From Calothrix parasitica NIES-267 (GTDB taxonomy: Bacteria; Cyanobacteriota; Cyanobacteriia; Cyanobacteriales; Nostocaceae), in the NCBI RefSeq assembly GCF_002368095.1, contig NZ_AP018227.1, forward strand, positions 2,584,598 to 2,648,597: a stretch of DNA of 64,000 nt, read 5' to 3'. Positions 48,266 to 58,058 of the stretch are shown here, piece by piece. The first letter of the stretch is position 1; every line of letters begins with the position of its first letter. A program made the translations under genes and the position numbers. The notes beneath the pieces are model-generated. The model saw nothing but the letters and a program-made list of their open reading frames with translations. It was not told where the DNA came from and did not search any database.

Positions 48266-49303
48266 TTAATTACTTAAAACTTTTGCCGATTCTGAAAGTA
48301 AATCAACATCGCTACAGCTACGTTTTAAAGCTTCATCTAAAGTATATTGGGGCTGCCAATTTAATACTTGTTGGGCGTTATTATTGCTGTATCGGAATGG
48401 TTTAAAACGAGCTTCCAATCTTGCTGGTACGAAAATACCGGGTAGCTTGATTTTACCCAAAAAAAGCAACCTATTTGTCAGCCAAGCGCTACGAGATAGC
48501 AAACGCATCAAAGTCCAATTTACGGGGACTGTAGCGGGTTGAGATGGTAATAGCTTGCTGATTTTTTCAGCATAAACTTCTTGAGTTGGTAAATCATTAT
48601 CGATAATATTCAAAGTTTTACCAATGGTTTCTTGATGAATACAAGCTTTGACTATTGCTTGAGCGCAGTTTTCCACATAGGTAAGGGGAAGTTGAGCATT
48701 TCCACCAATACGAATCAACAGACGACTTTTTAAATTAATTCCTAAATGGGCATTCCATAAATTGTTTCTTCCGTAAACTATCCCCGGACGGAGAATCGTT
48801 ACTTTCCCACCATTTGTCTGTTCAAAATCTCGAAACAGGCTTTCTTGAATCAGTTTGGTTTGGGCGTAAATGTCTCTTTGTGAAGGCTGACTTTCAATAG
48901 GTGAATCTTCGTTAATTATTTCACCTTCAGGAATATGTAAGTAATCAAATACGCTAAACGTACTTATCGCTACCAATCGTTTGATATTTGCCTTCACCAT
49001 TGCTTTGAGCAAATTTTCGGTAGCGGTAACTGTATTTGCATACTGGGTGTCGTAGTTACCCTGCTTGGCTGCGGCTAAATGCACTACAGCGTCTATACCC
49101 GTTAAAGCATTTTCAAGTTGAGAATTATCTGGGTCTGTTAAATCTAGGCTAATTAATTCTACATTTGGAGAATTACACCAAGGAAAAGCTTTGACATTCG
49201 CAGTCCGTCTAATTGCAGCAGATACTTGAAAACCGTTTCGTAATGCTTCAGTAACTACATATTTTCCTAAGAAACCAGAAGCCCCCGTGATGAGTAATTT
49301 CAT
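48266..49303 (-). CDS. NAD(P)-dependent epimerase/dehydratase (extended SDR)
   Basis: 345 residues. GASGFLGKYVVTEAL is the dinucleotide site, VVHLAAAKQGN the structural motif, and Tyr-x3-Lys is YAQTKLIQ. Probably acts on a nucleotide sugar, or as a 4-ketoreductase/epimerase, in polysaccharide precursor supply. Its ATG overlaps the TGA of the acyltransferase gene (ATGA), so the two are translationally coupled. Confidence 0.88.
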   Translation of the reverse strand: MKLLITGASGFLGKYVVTEALRNGFQVSAAIRRTANVKAFPWCNSPNVELISLDLTDPDNSQLENALTGIDAVVHLAAAKQGNYDTQYANTVTATENLLKAMVKANIKRLVAISTFSVFDYLHIPEGEIINEDSPIESQPSQRDIYAQTKLIQESLFRDFEQTNGGKVTILRPGIVYGRNNLWNAHLGINLKSRLLIRIGGNAQLPLTYVENCAQAIVKACIHQETIGKTLNIIDNDLPTQEVYAEKISKLLPSQPATVPVNWTLMRLLSRSAWLTNRLLFLGKIKLPGIFVPARLEARFKPFRYSNNNAQQVLNWQPQYTLDEALKRSCSDVDLLSESAKVLSN

Positions 49304-50400
49304 GTATTGTTTACCATTTTGATGCTTTTATTCCATTTTATTGAGGGTTTTTCGACCAGATACCACATCAATGTTCCAAATATTATGCTGGCAGAGACTG
49401 CGGCGATGAAGCAAATGAATTCGCTCCAGACACCATCACCAAGCACTTTTAATCCTACGAAATAAGTCGCACCAATGATAGAAACATGGTTCAAATACAA
49501 GCTATAGGATATTTTTCCTAAAAATTGTAACCATCCCCAATTCAACCAATCTTGCATGCGATTGTTTCGCGCTACTTCTAATACAAGTACCGCAACAATT
49601 ACGCTGGTAATTGCAAAACCGGAAAAATTAATGATTCCTGCGGGCAATAGTACCGCACAGTATATATAGAACCACAAACGTTTCAAATTTTCGCGCCATG
49701 TCCAGTAAGCAAATACTCCAAGTAGAAAGCTATACAGTAGCGGAAAAATTATTGTCGCTCTACTACCCACTCCAAACACACCTAGAGGAAACAGAACTGA
49801 TAACACAGCAACGGGAGCAAATACAGCAGTTCGACTCCAACTTAATTGCCATTTATTATTCAGCCACTGTACTAAACCTATTAGAACAAAGAATACGATA
49901 TAGAACTGCACTTCCAGACATAGCGTCCAGTATACGTCGTCTATATGTACGAGCTTAAAAACGTCTTGTAAGTAAAATAGATGTGCAAAAAATCTCGGAA
50001 AAGACAAAGGTTGTCCCATCGGTTCAAAGTCTACACCTTTGGCTTGTGATGCAACGAAAGCAAAGCCCAGAGCAACAACCATCGAGACATAATAAGGTGG
50101 ACTAAGCCTTATAAGTCGTCTGATAGCAAAATTCTTTAAATAATCAAAGTTAATTTTGGCATTACGTAATGAATATGCCATTACAAAGCCGCTGAGAACA
50201 AAAAAGATAGCTACACCCCGACTTCCCCATCTAAACGCGACATCTACAAACCATTGAGGAAGAGCGCTAGTGAATTGAGAAATACGTCCATCCGGGTCGG
50301 CATGATATAAGATTACCCAAAGAGCTGCTAAACCTCGCAATCCATCAATAAATAGAAAATGAGCTTTAGGTTTAGGAACCGCAGTATTTGATAATACCAT
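49300..50400 (-). CDS. Acyltransferase-3 family membrane protein (OafA-like)
   Basis: 366 residues with about ten membrane helices. The family signature FIDGLRGLAALWVILYHA with the conserved His is at residues 17-34, and GVAIFFVLSGFVMAYSLR, RRLIRLSPPYYVSMV and LCLEVQFYI follow. Members O-acylate (usually acetylate) extracytoplasmic glycans. It is the second O-acyl system in the locus besides the MBOAT/SGNH pair. It has no C-terminal SGNH domain. Transcribed with the epimerase gene on the minus strand. Confidence 0.92.
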   Translation of the reverse strand: MVLSNTAVPKPKAHFLFIDGLRGLAALWVILYHADPDGRISQFTSALPQWFVDVAFRWGSRGVAIFFVLSGFVMAYSLRNAKINFDYLKNFAIRRLIRLSPPYYVSMVVALGFAFVASQAKGVDFEPMGQPLSFPRFFAHLFYLQDVFKLVHIDDVYWTLCLEVQFYIVFFVLIGLVQWLNNKWQLSWSRTAVFAPVAVLSVLFPLGVFGVGSRATIIFPLLYSFLLGVFAYWTWRENLKRLWFYIYCAVLLPAGIINFSGFAITSVIVAVLVLEVARNNRMQDWLNWGWLQFLGKISYSLYLNHVSIIGATYFVGLKVLGDGVWSEFICFIAAVSASIIFGTLMWYLVEKPSIKWNKSIKMVNNT

Positions 50401-51487
50401 CTTGTTAATTATCTCGCAGTTTTTTGCAATAAGGTTTAAGCTTTAAAAGACAATCAGCGCTTGCATTCTATGTCAATTAAATACAAGCAATCAGTTAATT
50501 TTAAATGTCCATATGGGGTATAAATTATATTGCTTGTTGAATAGTTCGCAGCAATATACTTATTCCCTTGGTACAGCGTAATCGTCAATCCAAAATACAC
50601 TTATTCAAGAATTAAGCATTACTATGCTGCACTTTACAAATTGATAACACAAAGCGTGTCGTTTTTTTATTTTTTTATTTTTGGAAGTTATTTAAAAGCT
50701 TATTTTCAGCAACATAACAATATTTGAAGCATTCATCGAACAGTTACAAAAAAATCGCTATGATGACATTGAGAAGATTTTTATGGCTCAGAACTGTAAG
50801 TTTACTGATGTTTATAGCTGATTGCTCTAAATGTTATTTGTGCTTTAATAACGCAGCAATCTTTACAAAAACTTTAAAAACTCAATAACTTTCTACATCC
50901 AAAATTTATATTTACGAATTAATTGTAAAATTTACTTTGCAAACAAAATATGTTATTGTATCGAAGGATTTAAGTGAAAAGAAAAATAGTTATTGAATTT
51001 ACTTACATATTAAGTGATAATTTTTCTTTTACTTGCAAAGTATCGAAGAAGTAATTCAATGTGATTGATTGAGTAGTATTCTATTTTTGGTAAGTTATGA
51101 TTTGCATTTTCAGACTTCTCTCAAAAATCAATCATGACGCTAGGAATTATTTATGAAAGGTAGATAGCTGTATCTTAATTTTCTAAATAAATAGTTCATC
51201 TTGCTTACTTACTGTTTTTATCAAACTTGCCTTAATGATATTAATTTTAGAAGTTTAAATAAGAATCAAGACATACTAAATAATCGGACATGGAAAATTA
51301 AAAGTATGTTTAGACCCTAGAAAAACGTCTTCATAGCTTCTCCCCGAAGGAGATACAAGTATCGGGCTTTCAGCAGATTTTAAATTATGTAATATAGCAA
51401 GGTTTATGATTGCCGAATTACCTGAATATGGAAGAGTTAAAGTAATTGGCTTTTATTAAAAAAGAAAAATATTTATTTATAAAAAAC
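50401..51487. other. 1.1-kb intergenic region between divergent operons
   Basis: AT-rich, with no convincing gene. It separates the acyltransferase/epimerase pair from the flippase and should contain two divergent promoters. A frame of about 42 codons at 50763 lacks a ribosome-binding site. A gaagcttct-like inverted sequence occurs around 51330-51360 (cttctccccgaaggag). Confidence 0.5.
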
Positions 51488-52831
51488 ATGGCATCTGTAA
51501 AAAAACTGGCTGTTTTAGGTGCAATTTGGACAATTGTTGGTTTCGGTGCAAGTCAGATACTGCGTTTTGGTAGTAACTTGATTTTAACTCGTCTGTTAGT
51601 ACCAGAATTTTTTGGTCTAATGGCTATAGTTAACGTATTGAGAATGGGTATCGAACTATTCTCAGACGTGGGTATCTCTCCAAGCATTATTAATAATAAA
51701 AAAGGAGATGAGCCATTTTTTCGCAACACAGCTTGGACGATACAGTTGATACGTGGGATGATTATTTGGTTGTTTGCTTTGCTGGTTACTCAACCGGTAG
51801 CAAATTTCTATCAAGACGAACGATTGCTATGGTTGATTCCAATTGTGGGATTTTCCTCTGTAATCGATGGATTTAGCTCGACTAATATATATACCTGTCA
51901 GCGGAGATTAGATTTAGCTCGCTTCACTGTATTTGACTTCATAGTACAGACATTAAGTGTGGCTACCTATATTTTATTAGCCTGGTTGAGTCCTACCATA
52001 TGGTCGTTAGCTTTAGGGACTCTTGCTGGTGCATTGTACAGAACAATCGGTAGTCATTGGTTAATACCTGAAGTTACTAATCGTTTTGCTTGGAATCGGG
52101 ATGCTGTTCGTGACATTCTATCCTTTGGTAAATGGATGTTTGTCTCATCAGCGTTAATCTTTATGGCCGAACAATCTGACCGTTTAATTCTTGGTAAGTT
52201 ATTGAACTTTGAAACATTAGGGGTATACACAATAGCCTATACTTTAGCGAACATACCAAAGGAAATTATTAAAAAGCTTAGTTATAGAGTTATATTTCCT
52301 GCTATTTCTAGTCAGGTTGATTTACCACGTTCAAGTTTGCGGGCTAAAATCGTGCGTCAGCGTCGATTAATGTTGATGGGATTTGCTGTGGGTTTAGCTG
52401 CTTTGATAACGGTTGGTGATTTAATAATTGGCACGCTTTATGACAGCAGATACACCGAAGCTACATGGATGATGCCAATTTTATGCTGTGGTATTTGGTT
52501 CTCGTTGCTGTTTTATACTGTCAGTCCCGCTCTTTTAGCAATCAGTAAACCTTTATATTCAGCCCAAAGTAACTTAGCTCGTTTTACAATGATTGGGGTA
52601 GTATTACCTTTAGCATTTTCCCGTTTTGGGACTTTGGGAGCAATTATTACAATCGCCTTTAGCGACCTACCTTTGTATATAGTTAATTTGTATGGACTTT
52701 GGCGAGAAAAACTCTCTTGTATTCGTCAAGATATCCAGATTACTGCTTTGTTTATCGGAGTCCTAGCTCTATTTATATTCATCCGTAATTATTTAGGTTT
52801 TGGGTTTCCAATTCAAGCCATACTTAAATAA
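51488..52831 (+). CDS. Wzx-like polysaccharide flippase (MATE/MOP family)
   Basis: 447 residues from the ATG at 51488; an upstream TTG would add a 14-residue Lys-rich extension. About 12-14 membrane helices. The start MASVKKLAVLGAIWTIVGFG, then SNLILTRLLVPEFFGLMAIV and DVGISPSIIN, are typical of WzxC/RfbX-type proteins. It flips lipid-linked repeat units across the inner membrane for the Wzy-like enzyme. It is 1.1 kb from the rest of the minus-strand genes and heads a three-gene plus-strand set with the MBOAT and SGNH-like genes. Confidence 0.92.
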   Translation: MASVKKLAVLGAIWTIVGFGASQILRFGSNLILTRLLVPEFFGLMAIVNVLRMGIELFSDVGISPSIINNKKGDEPFFRNTAWTIQLIRGMIIWLFALLVTQPVANFYQDERLLWLIPIVGFSSVIDGFSSTNIYTCQRRLDLARFTVFDFIVQTLSVATYILLAWLSPTIWSLALGTLAGALYRTIGSHWLIPEVTNRFAWNRDAVRDILSFGKWMFVSSALIFMAEQSDRLILGKLLNFETLGVYTIAYTLANIPKEIIKKLSYRVIFPAISSQVDLPRSSLRAKIVRQRRLMLMGFAVGLAALITVGDLIIGTLYDSRYTEATWMMPILCCGIWFSLLFYTVSPALLAISKPLYSAQSNLARFTMIGVVLPLAFSRFGTLGAIITIAFSDLPLYIVNLYGLWREKLSCIRQDIQITALFIGVLALFIFIRNYLGFGFPIQAILK

Positions 52832-53033
52832 TTAATGAATCTCAAAAAGTCATCTTAAATAATAAGTACTTTTGAGAAAATTGCTCTGGTCTGTTAACTT
52901 TTCCGAATAGACGGAGCATATCGGATTATTTATCATACTTTCGCTGATATCAGGATTTTCCCTAGCCTTATCAGTCTATTTTCATAAAACATATTTTACT
53001 CATTCAAGTCAAAACAGTAAAAGGGATAATAAG

Positions 53034-54677
53034 ATGCTGTTCAATTCAATTGAATTTCCTATTTTTCTGCTTCTTGCTTATATAAGCTATCGCGTTCTTC
53101 CTTTTAGGGGACAAAATCTTTTATTATTAATAGCCAGCTATATTTTTTATGGATGGTGGGATGAGAGATTTTTATTTTTGATTGTTTTATCAACAACAAT
53201 TGATTTTTGCTGCGGTTTAATGATTGATAAAGGAAGGCTAAGTTTTTGGGAAAGATGTCTTCCTTCTCTTTACTTGATATTAGCTAATATATTATTCATT
53301 ACTCTAAAATGGGAATCTGTTCTTCCTAATTCTCTAAACTCTTCAACTAATTTCTCCGAATTTATTCCTAATAACTTATCAGGATGGACTGCTTTTCTTG
53401 GGGTCTTATTCTTTGTATTTCTGGCTAATTTAGCATACTTCCCTCTAAAAAAATTACCTCAAAACAAGCGAAAAACAGTATTTTTAACTTTGAGTTTAGT
53501 TGCCAATTTAGGAATATTGGGAATTTTTAAGTATTTTAATTTCTTTGTTGGTAGTGCAGAAAGTATTTTTCAAACCTTGGGAGTTCAAAGCAGTTTTACT
53601 AGCTTGAATATAATTCTTCCCGTAGGAATTTCTTTCTACACCTTTCAAACAATGAGTTACACCATTGATATTTATAGAGGACAACTTAAAGCAACCAATC
53701 GTTTCTTAGACTTTGCCTTATTTGTATCTTATTTTCCACAATTAGTTGCTGGCCCAATCGAACGCGCATCTGAATTACTTCCCCGGATACTTTCTCCTAG
53801 AAGATTAAGTTTTAAACAATCAACTAGAGGATTGTATTTAATTTTATTTGGACTATTTAAAAAAATTGCTATTGCAGACAGTATTGCTAAATCAGTCAAT
53901 TCTATTTATGAAGTCAGCGGACAACAGGTATCTTGGTTAGATATTGTTTTAGCAACTTTCCTATTTGCCATACAAATTTACTGTGATTTTTCTGGCTATT
54001 CTGATATTGCTAGAGGGGTTTCCAAACTATTTGGAATTGAGTTAATGCGTAACTTTGATGTTCCTTATTTTTCTCAAAGTCCTAGTGAGTTCTGGCGAAG
54101 ATGGCATATTAGTCTTTCTACTTGGTTACGAGACTATCTTTATATTCCTTTAGGAGGTAATCGTAAAGGAAATGTTTATCGTAATTTGATGATAACTATG
54201 GTCTTAGGAGGACTATGGCACGGGGCTGGATGGAATTTTGTTTTATGGGGATTTTATCAAGGTGCTTTGCTATGTATTTATCGATTCATTAACAAAACTT
54301 TTTCATCGGTTAAATTATTTCCTAACTCTTGGTCAACAGCTAAATCGTTATTATCTACTGTAGTTTTTTTCACCTTTACTTGTTACGGTTGGCTGCTGTT
54401 TAGAGCCAATTCTTTTGAACAAATTGCTGCTTTTACCCAGATATTATTTACAGATATAGGTAACCTAAGTCTTTCAATAAATAAACCTACACTGGCTGGT
54501 TTATTTGGTCTTCCTTTACTTTTCGTTTACGAAGTAATTGAATATAACAGCCAAAGTCCTACATTTTATAAAAAAATCCCTGCCATCATTCGCGGTATTT
54601 TTTACGCGCTACTAACAACAATCATGATTATGGGAATGAGTAACGCACCCGAACAGTTTATTTATTTTCAGTTTTAG
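53034..54677 (+). CDS. MBOAT-family O-acyltransferase (AlgI-like)
   Basis: 547 residues, multi-pass. MBOAT signatures are FGLFKKIAIADSIA, IYCDFSGYSDIARGVSKLFG, FWRRWHISLSTWLRDYLYIP and the catalytic His396 in GLWHGAGWNFVLWG. AlgI-type proteins move an acyl group, usually acetyl, across the membrane for a periplasmic partner that places it on an exopolysaccharide. The next gene encodes an SGNH-like protein, the expected partner. It starts 202 bases after the flippase gene. Confidence 0.95.
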   Translation: MLFNSIEFPIFLLLAYISYRVLPFRGQNLLLLIASYIFYGWWDERFLFLIVLSTTIDFCCGLMIDKGRLSFWERCLPSLYLILANILFITLKWESVLPNSLNSSTNFSEFIPNNLSGWTAFLGVLFFVFLANLAYFPLKKLPQNKRKTVFLTLSLVANLGILGIFKYFNFFVGSAESIFQTLGVQSSFTSLNIILPVGISFYTFQTMSYTIDIYRGQLKATNRFLDFALFVSYFPQLVAGPIERASELLPRILSPRRLSFKQSTRGLYLILFGLFKKIAIADSIAKSVNSIYEVSGQQVSWLDIVLATFLFAIQIYCDFSGYSDIARGVSKLFGIELMRNFDVPYFSQSPSEFWRRWHISLSTWLRDYLYIPLGGNRKGNVYRNLMITMVLGGLWHGAGWNFVLWGFYQGALLCIYRFINKTFSSVKLFPNSWSTAKSLLSTVVFFTFTCYGWLLFRANSFEQIAAFTQILFTDIGNLSLSINKPTLAGLFGLPLLFVYEVIEYNSQSPTFYKKIPAIIRGIFYALLTTIMIMGMSNAPEQFIYFQF

Positions 54678-54741
54678 ATATTGAATATTGAATATCTAGT
54701 TTTCTAGCTGTAAGACAATAATTTTACACCTATAATTCACA

Positions 54742-55875
54742 ATGAAATTAACCTACAAGAAACATTTTACTTTAGCGCCAATAATCAGAGATAGCCTAAA
54801 AATCACGGGTGGCTTTCTCGGGTTTATATTATTATTTGAAATTATCGTCAATCTGTTGTTCCCTTATCCTCAAGACCCGCAAAATACAAGTCCCGGAACA
54901 CTACCACTGTATTTTGATTATGGTAAGTCTATTGAGGGCAAAGTCCGACGACAATTAGGGACAAGTAATGAAAATAGTGCCCCAATTGCTCAAGCTGGCT
55001 GGTTCAATTCTGAAAACTGGCAGAAACAACCAATTAAACCCGAGACAAAACAAGATAAATTGGTTGCTATTTATGGTATGTCCTTTACCAATGACGTTGC
55101 TAAAGCCATAAAGAAAAAAAATCCTCGAATTACAATCAGAAGAATTGATGGCCCCACAGCACCTCCCAATCATTCTTTTGCTGCTTATTCCCTTGATAGG
55201 AAAAATCACGATGCTGATGTTGTGATTTGGGGAATTTTAGCATCGAGCGTTCAAGGAATGAATGCGATGAGTGGGATGACTTGGAATGCGGAATTTCCAG
55301 CACCATTTACTTTCCCAAAGTATTATCTCAAACAAGGAGATTTGAAAGCAATTTGGCCTTCTATTGATTCTTTGGAAAGTTTACGTTTAGCCAAACAGAA
55401 TAAAACTAAATGGCAAACTTTTGTTAATCAGTTAGAAAGTAATGACAAGTTTTATAACACATTCTCTTTTGAACAAAATTTCTTCGATAATTCGGCTATT
55501 GTCCGTATGATTCGTCGAGCTTGGACGCAAAATTATAAAAATCAAAAACTCAATCAAATTCATACTTCTGAAGGCTTTAATCAACAATGGGAGGGAATTG
55601 CAGTATTAAATAAAATGGTTAAACAATTTGCTGAAACTGCAAAAGCTGAGGGTAAAACTCCGATTGTTTTGGTAATTAACAATGTTGGCTATGACGAGCA
55701 TTTATTTGAAGCGATTCAACCAACCCTGAGTAAAGAGTCAATTCCTTATATTAGTACCCATAAAATTGTTCCGGCTTCGGATATGAGCAACTTTATTGCA
55801 GATGGTCATTTTACCCCAGAGGCTAATCAAAAAATCGCTCAAGAAGTTTTAGAATTAATTGAAAAGCAAGAATGA
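54742..55875 (+). CDS. SGNH-hydrolase-like protein, likely partner of the MBOAT acyltransferase
   Basis: 377 residues. One N-terminal membrane anchor (TGGFLGFILLFEIIVNLLF, about 21-40) puts the rest in the periplasm. The catalytic Ser is in IYGMSFTND (Ser114, replacing the usual GDS), and Asp354-x-His356 is in ADGHFTPEAN, the block V Asp-His of SGNH/AlgJ/AlgX-type proteins. It is 65 bases after the MBOAT gene, so the pair probably acetylates the polysaccharide. Sequence otherwise does not match AlgJ or DltD closely, so it may be a separate cyanobacterial subtype. Confidence 0.82.
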   Translation: MKLTYKKHFTLAPIIRDSLKITGGFLGFILLFEIIVNLLFPYPQDPQNTSPGTLPLYFDYGKSIEGKVRRQLGTSNENSAPIAQAGWFNSENWQKQPIKPETKQDKLVAIYGMSFTNDVAKAIKKKNPRITIRRIDGPTAPPNHSFAAYSLDRKNHDADVVIWGILASSVQGMNAMSGMTWNAEFPAPFTFPKYYLKQGDLKAIWPSIDSLESLRLAKQNKTKWQTFVNQLESNDKFYNTFSFEQNFFDNSAIVRMIRRAWTQNYKNQKLNQIHTSEGFNQQWEGIAVLNKMVKQFAETAKAEGKTPIVLVINNVGYDEHLFEAIQPTLSKESIPYISTHKIVPASDMSNFIADGHFTPEANQKIAQEVLELIEKQE

Positions 55876-56425
55876 AATCGAAAAATTATTCAACAGAAAA
55901 GGTCTATTATCGGCTTTTGATTTTTGAAATATTGGTATAACCAATTTAAGGAGATGTTGGAATATAACATCTCTTGATGGCATTATAGCGTTTCTTACTT
56001 TATCGAATTATATTTCAAAACCTCGCCCCCAACCCCTCCACCTATTAAAGCTACGGTGTACACACAAGTACTCTCCGCTTACGTTTCAGGGATTTTAACC
56101 CCCTTAAATCGTCATTGCGTTCATCGAAGATGTTCCCGAAGGGTGGAGGAACGACGTTAGCGGAGCGTGTCCGTCAGGACATAGCAATCGCAACACCTTG
56201 CGATTACTTCGCTTCGCTCGCAATGACAGGTATTCAGCGATTTTTGTCTGAATCCAAAAGCCGCTTCCAGGTAGAATTTTAAGACTTGTGTGTACACGGT
56301 AGCCTATTAAAGAGAGGGGTAATAAAGTAGAGCTTTATTGGGGTCAGATAATCGCTGTAACTCGGCTGCTTAATAAACGCTATAAATAAATTACATTTAT
56401 TTTTTATTTATGATTAATATCTTTT
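55876..56425. other. Intergenic region interrupted by a MITE-like insertion
   Basis: No gene. Most of it is the inserted element 56051-56302. The sequence outside the insertion reads acccctc...gaggggt and would form a hairpin if the element were removed. Confidence 0.7.
56041..56312. mobile_element. Non-autonomous element with 10-bp target-site duplication
   Basis: The 252-bp element 56051-56302 starts ctacggtgtacacacaagt and ends acttgtgtgtacacggtag, terminal inverted repeats with one mismatch. It is flanked on both sides by cctattaaag (56041-56050 and 56303-56312), a perfect 10-bp direct repeat. It has no coding capacity and carries an internal cattgcg / cgcaatg block shared with other elements in the window. 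Confidence 0.85.
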
Positions 56426-56929
56426 TTATGCATCCAAATCACCATGAAAAATAGGCATTGTAAATAAACCCCAAGCTAAGCCTGTAATTAAACCAAATAA
56501 TGTCACGATATAATTATCAAAGCTCCACCAACCTAAAATTTGTGCTGCCATTTCTAAAGGATATGCCATCATTAATACGGTTGAAATTGCTGCACCATTC
56601 CAACCGTATTGATGCAGCCAATAGAAAGCTTTGCCATTATTTGCAATATATAGTAGACGAGTAGCAAATAAACCCATAACAGTTCCGTAGCAGCGCATGC
56701 ATACAGCCATAATGAAAGGTGTTGCTAATTCAATTCCCATATGAGGTTGAGGACATACATAATGACCCATAAAGTAAATAATATTGGCAATTATAGGTAA
56801 AATCGGTAACCCAGATGCCGCGAGAAAAGGCGCGACGATTGGCCCGATTACCATTCCTGTAAGTAGAAAATCAGCAATAAAACTTATGGGGTTAATTTGT
56901 ATTTGTCTATTGAAGGTTGTTAGTTGCAT
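56426..56929 (-). CDS. DUF2085 membrane protein
   Basis: 167 residues, four or five predicted membrane segments (FLLTGMVIGPIVAPFLAASG, ILPIIANIIYFMGHYVC, AISTVLMMAYPLEMAAQILG, YIVTLFGLITGLAWGLF). The family Cys motif is MAVCMRCYGTVMG, preceded by HYVCPQP. DUF2085 proteins are small membrane proteins of unknown function in bacteria and archaea; the CxxC may bind a metal or haem-like group, not shown. It is divergent from the FkbM gene. Confidence 0.85.
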   Translation of the reverse strand: MQLTTFNRQIQINPISFIADFLLTGMVIGPIVAPFLAASGLPILPIIANIIYFMGHYVCPQPHMGIELATPFIMAVCMRCYGTVMGLFATRLLYIANNGKAFYWLHQYGWNGAAISTVLMMAYPLEMAAQILGWWSFDNYIVTLFGLITGLAWGLFTMPIFHGDLDA

Positions 56930-57042
56930 TGGGTGAAATGTTGTTTCTACAAGTAGTTTATTAGATTTTATTAGAAGTTATTTATTTAGCGCACAATTTG
57001 GCAATCATATCGGCTTACCTGTTGATAAAATTTTAGAGATGA

Positions 57043-57867
57043 ATGGTGCAACTCTCAGAAATTAAACTAGATTCAGGGTTAAATATGCTAATTAAAGAAT
57101 ACCTTGCTCATCAGCTGATTGGTACATCCCTAGAAAAAGCAGCATCGAAATTGCGTGATTTCACAAAGACTTTGGAACGTAGGAAACATCCCGAACTGCA
57201 TGAGATATATCTTGAATCGGAGCGTACTGAATTAGCTATCAATCGCATTATCAATACTTCAATGAACTGTATTGATATTGGAGCGCATTTGGGGTCGGTA
57301 CTCAATCACATTCACGAACTTTCACCAGATGGAAAACATATTGCAGTTGAACCTATCCCTTATAAATACCAATGGTTGACGCGTAAGTTTCCTGATACTG
57401 AAATATTTCAAGTTGCTCTAAGTGACACTAATGGTGAAGTAGATTTCTATCTACAACCTCAGCGTTCGGGTTTTAGTGGATTAAAGCTCCATGGTTCTAG
57501 CAGTGCAGATACACAGGTTGAAGTTCTGAAAGTTCAATGTGTCAGACTCGATGATATTGTTCCACCAGATTTACCTATCGGATTTATCAAAATTGATGTA
57601 GAAGGTGGTGAATTAGCTGCACTTAAAGGTGGTGAAAATATATTAAATCGCTATCATCCAACTATTCTTTTTGAATGCGCTCAATCTGCTTTAAATGCTC
57701 ATAATGTTTCTCAATCTCAAGTTTACGACTTCTTCCGCGCTCATGGTTATTCTTTGTTTTTAATCAAAGATTGGCTTGCGGAAAATGAACCACTTAGTTA
57801 CGAACAATTTATAAAATCCATGGAATATCCATTCCAAGCTTTCAATTTTCTTGCGGTTCATCAATAG
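57043..57867 (+). CDS. FkbM-family methyltransferase
   Basis: 274 residues. SAM-binding motif I CIDIGAHLGSVLNHIHEL near residue 76, then HIAVEPIPYKYQWLTRKFP, FQVALSDTNGEVDFYL and GFIKIDVEGGELAALKGGE are diagnostic of the FkbM fold. Members O-methylate sugars or macrolide hydroxyls and often lie near polysaccharide loci, so it may belong to the neighbouring cluster, but the intervening DUF2085 gene and spacing leave this open. ATG at 57043. Confidence 0.92.
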   Translation: MVQLSEIKLDSGLNMLIKEYLAHQLIGTSLEKAASKLRDFTKTLERRKHPELHEIYLESERTELAINRIINTSMNCIDIGAHLGSVLNHIHELSPDGKHIAVEPIPYKYQWLTRKFPDTEIFQVALSDTNGEVDFYLQPQRSGFSGLKLHGSSSADTQVEVLKVQCVRLDDIVPPDLPIGFIKIDVEGGELAALKGGENILNRYHPTILFECAQSALNAHNVSQSQVYDFFRAHGYSLFLIKDWLAENEPLSYEQFIKSMEYPFQAFNFLAVHQ

Positions 57868-58058
57868 TTGAGAAAGAAGCGGTTAATTCAGCATTCTATT
57901 TTGTTGGAGGTATAGCGCTACGTGAAGGTTAAAGGTCGAAGGTCAAAGGTTTAATAATCATAAGTTAGGATCTTCATTAATGTCTTAACCGGAGTTATGT
58001 AGTGATATATTGCTGATTTTATCTATGGTTTGATTTTTTTATCAAGCTTAGTGGCTTA

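Noticed and set aside
50763-50890. About 42-codon plus-strand frame with a hydrophobic start
   Set aside because: No ribosome-binding site and no conservation evidence; likely chance in AT-rich DNA.
33063-55875. Identification as the heterocyst envelope polysaccharide (HEP) island or the hormogonium polysaccharide (hps) locus
   Set aside because: The characteristic genes (hepA-type ABC exporter, hps pseudopilins) are absent and gene order does not match what I recall, so only a general polysaccharide label is justified.
56041-56312. Full insertion sequence
   Set aside because: The 252-bp element has inverted ends and a target duplication but no transposase frame, so it is non-autonomous.
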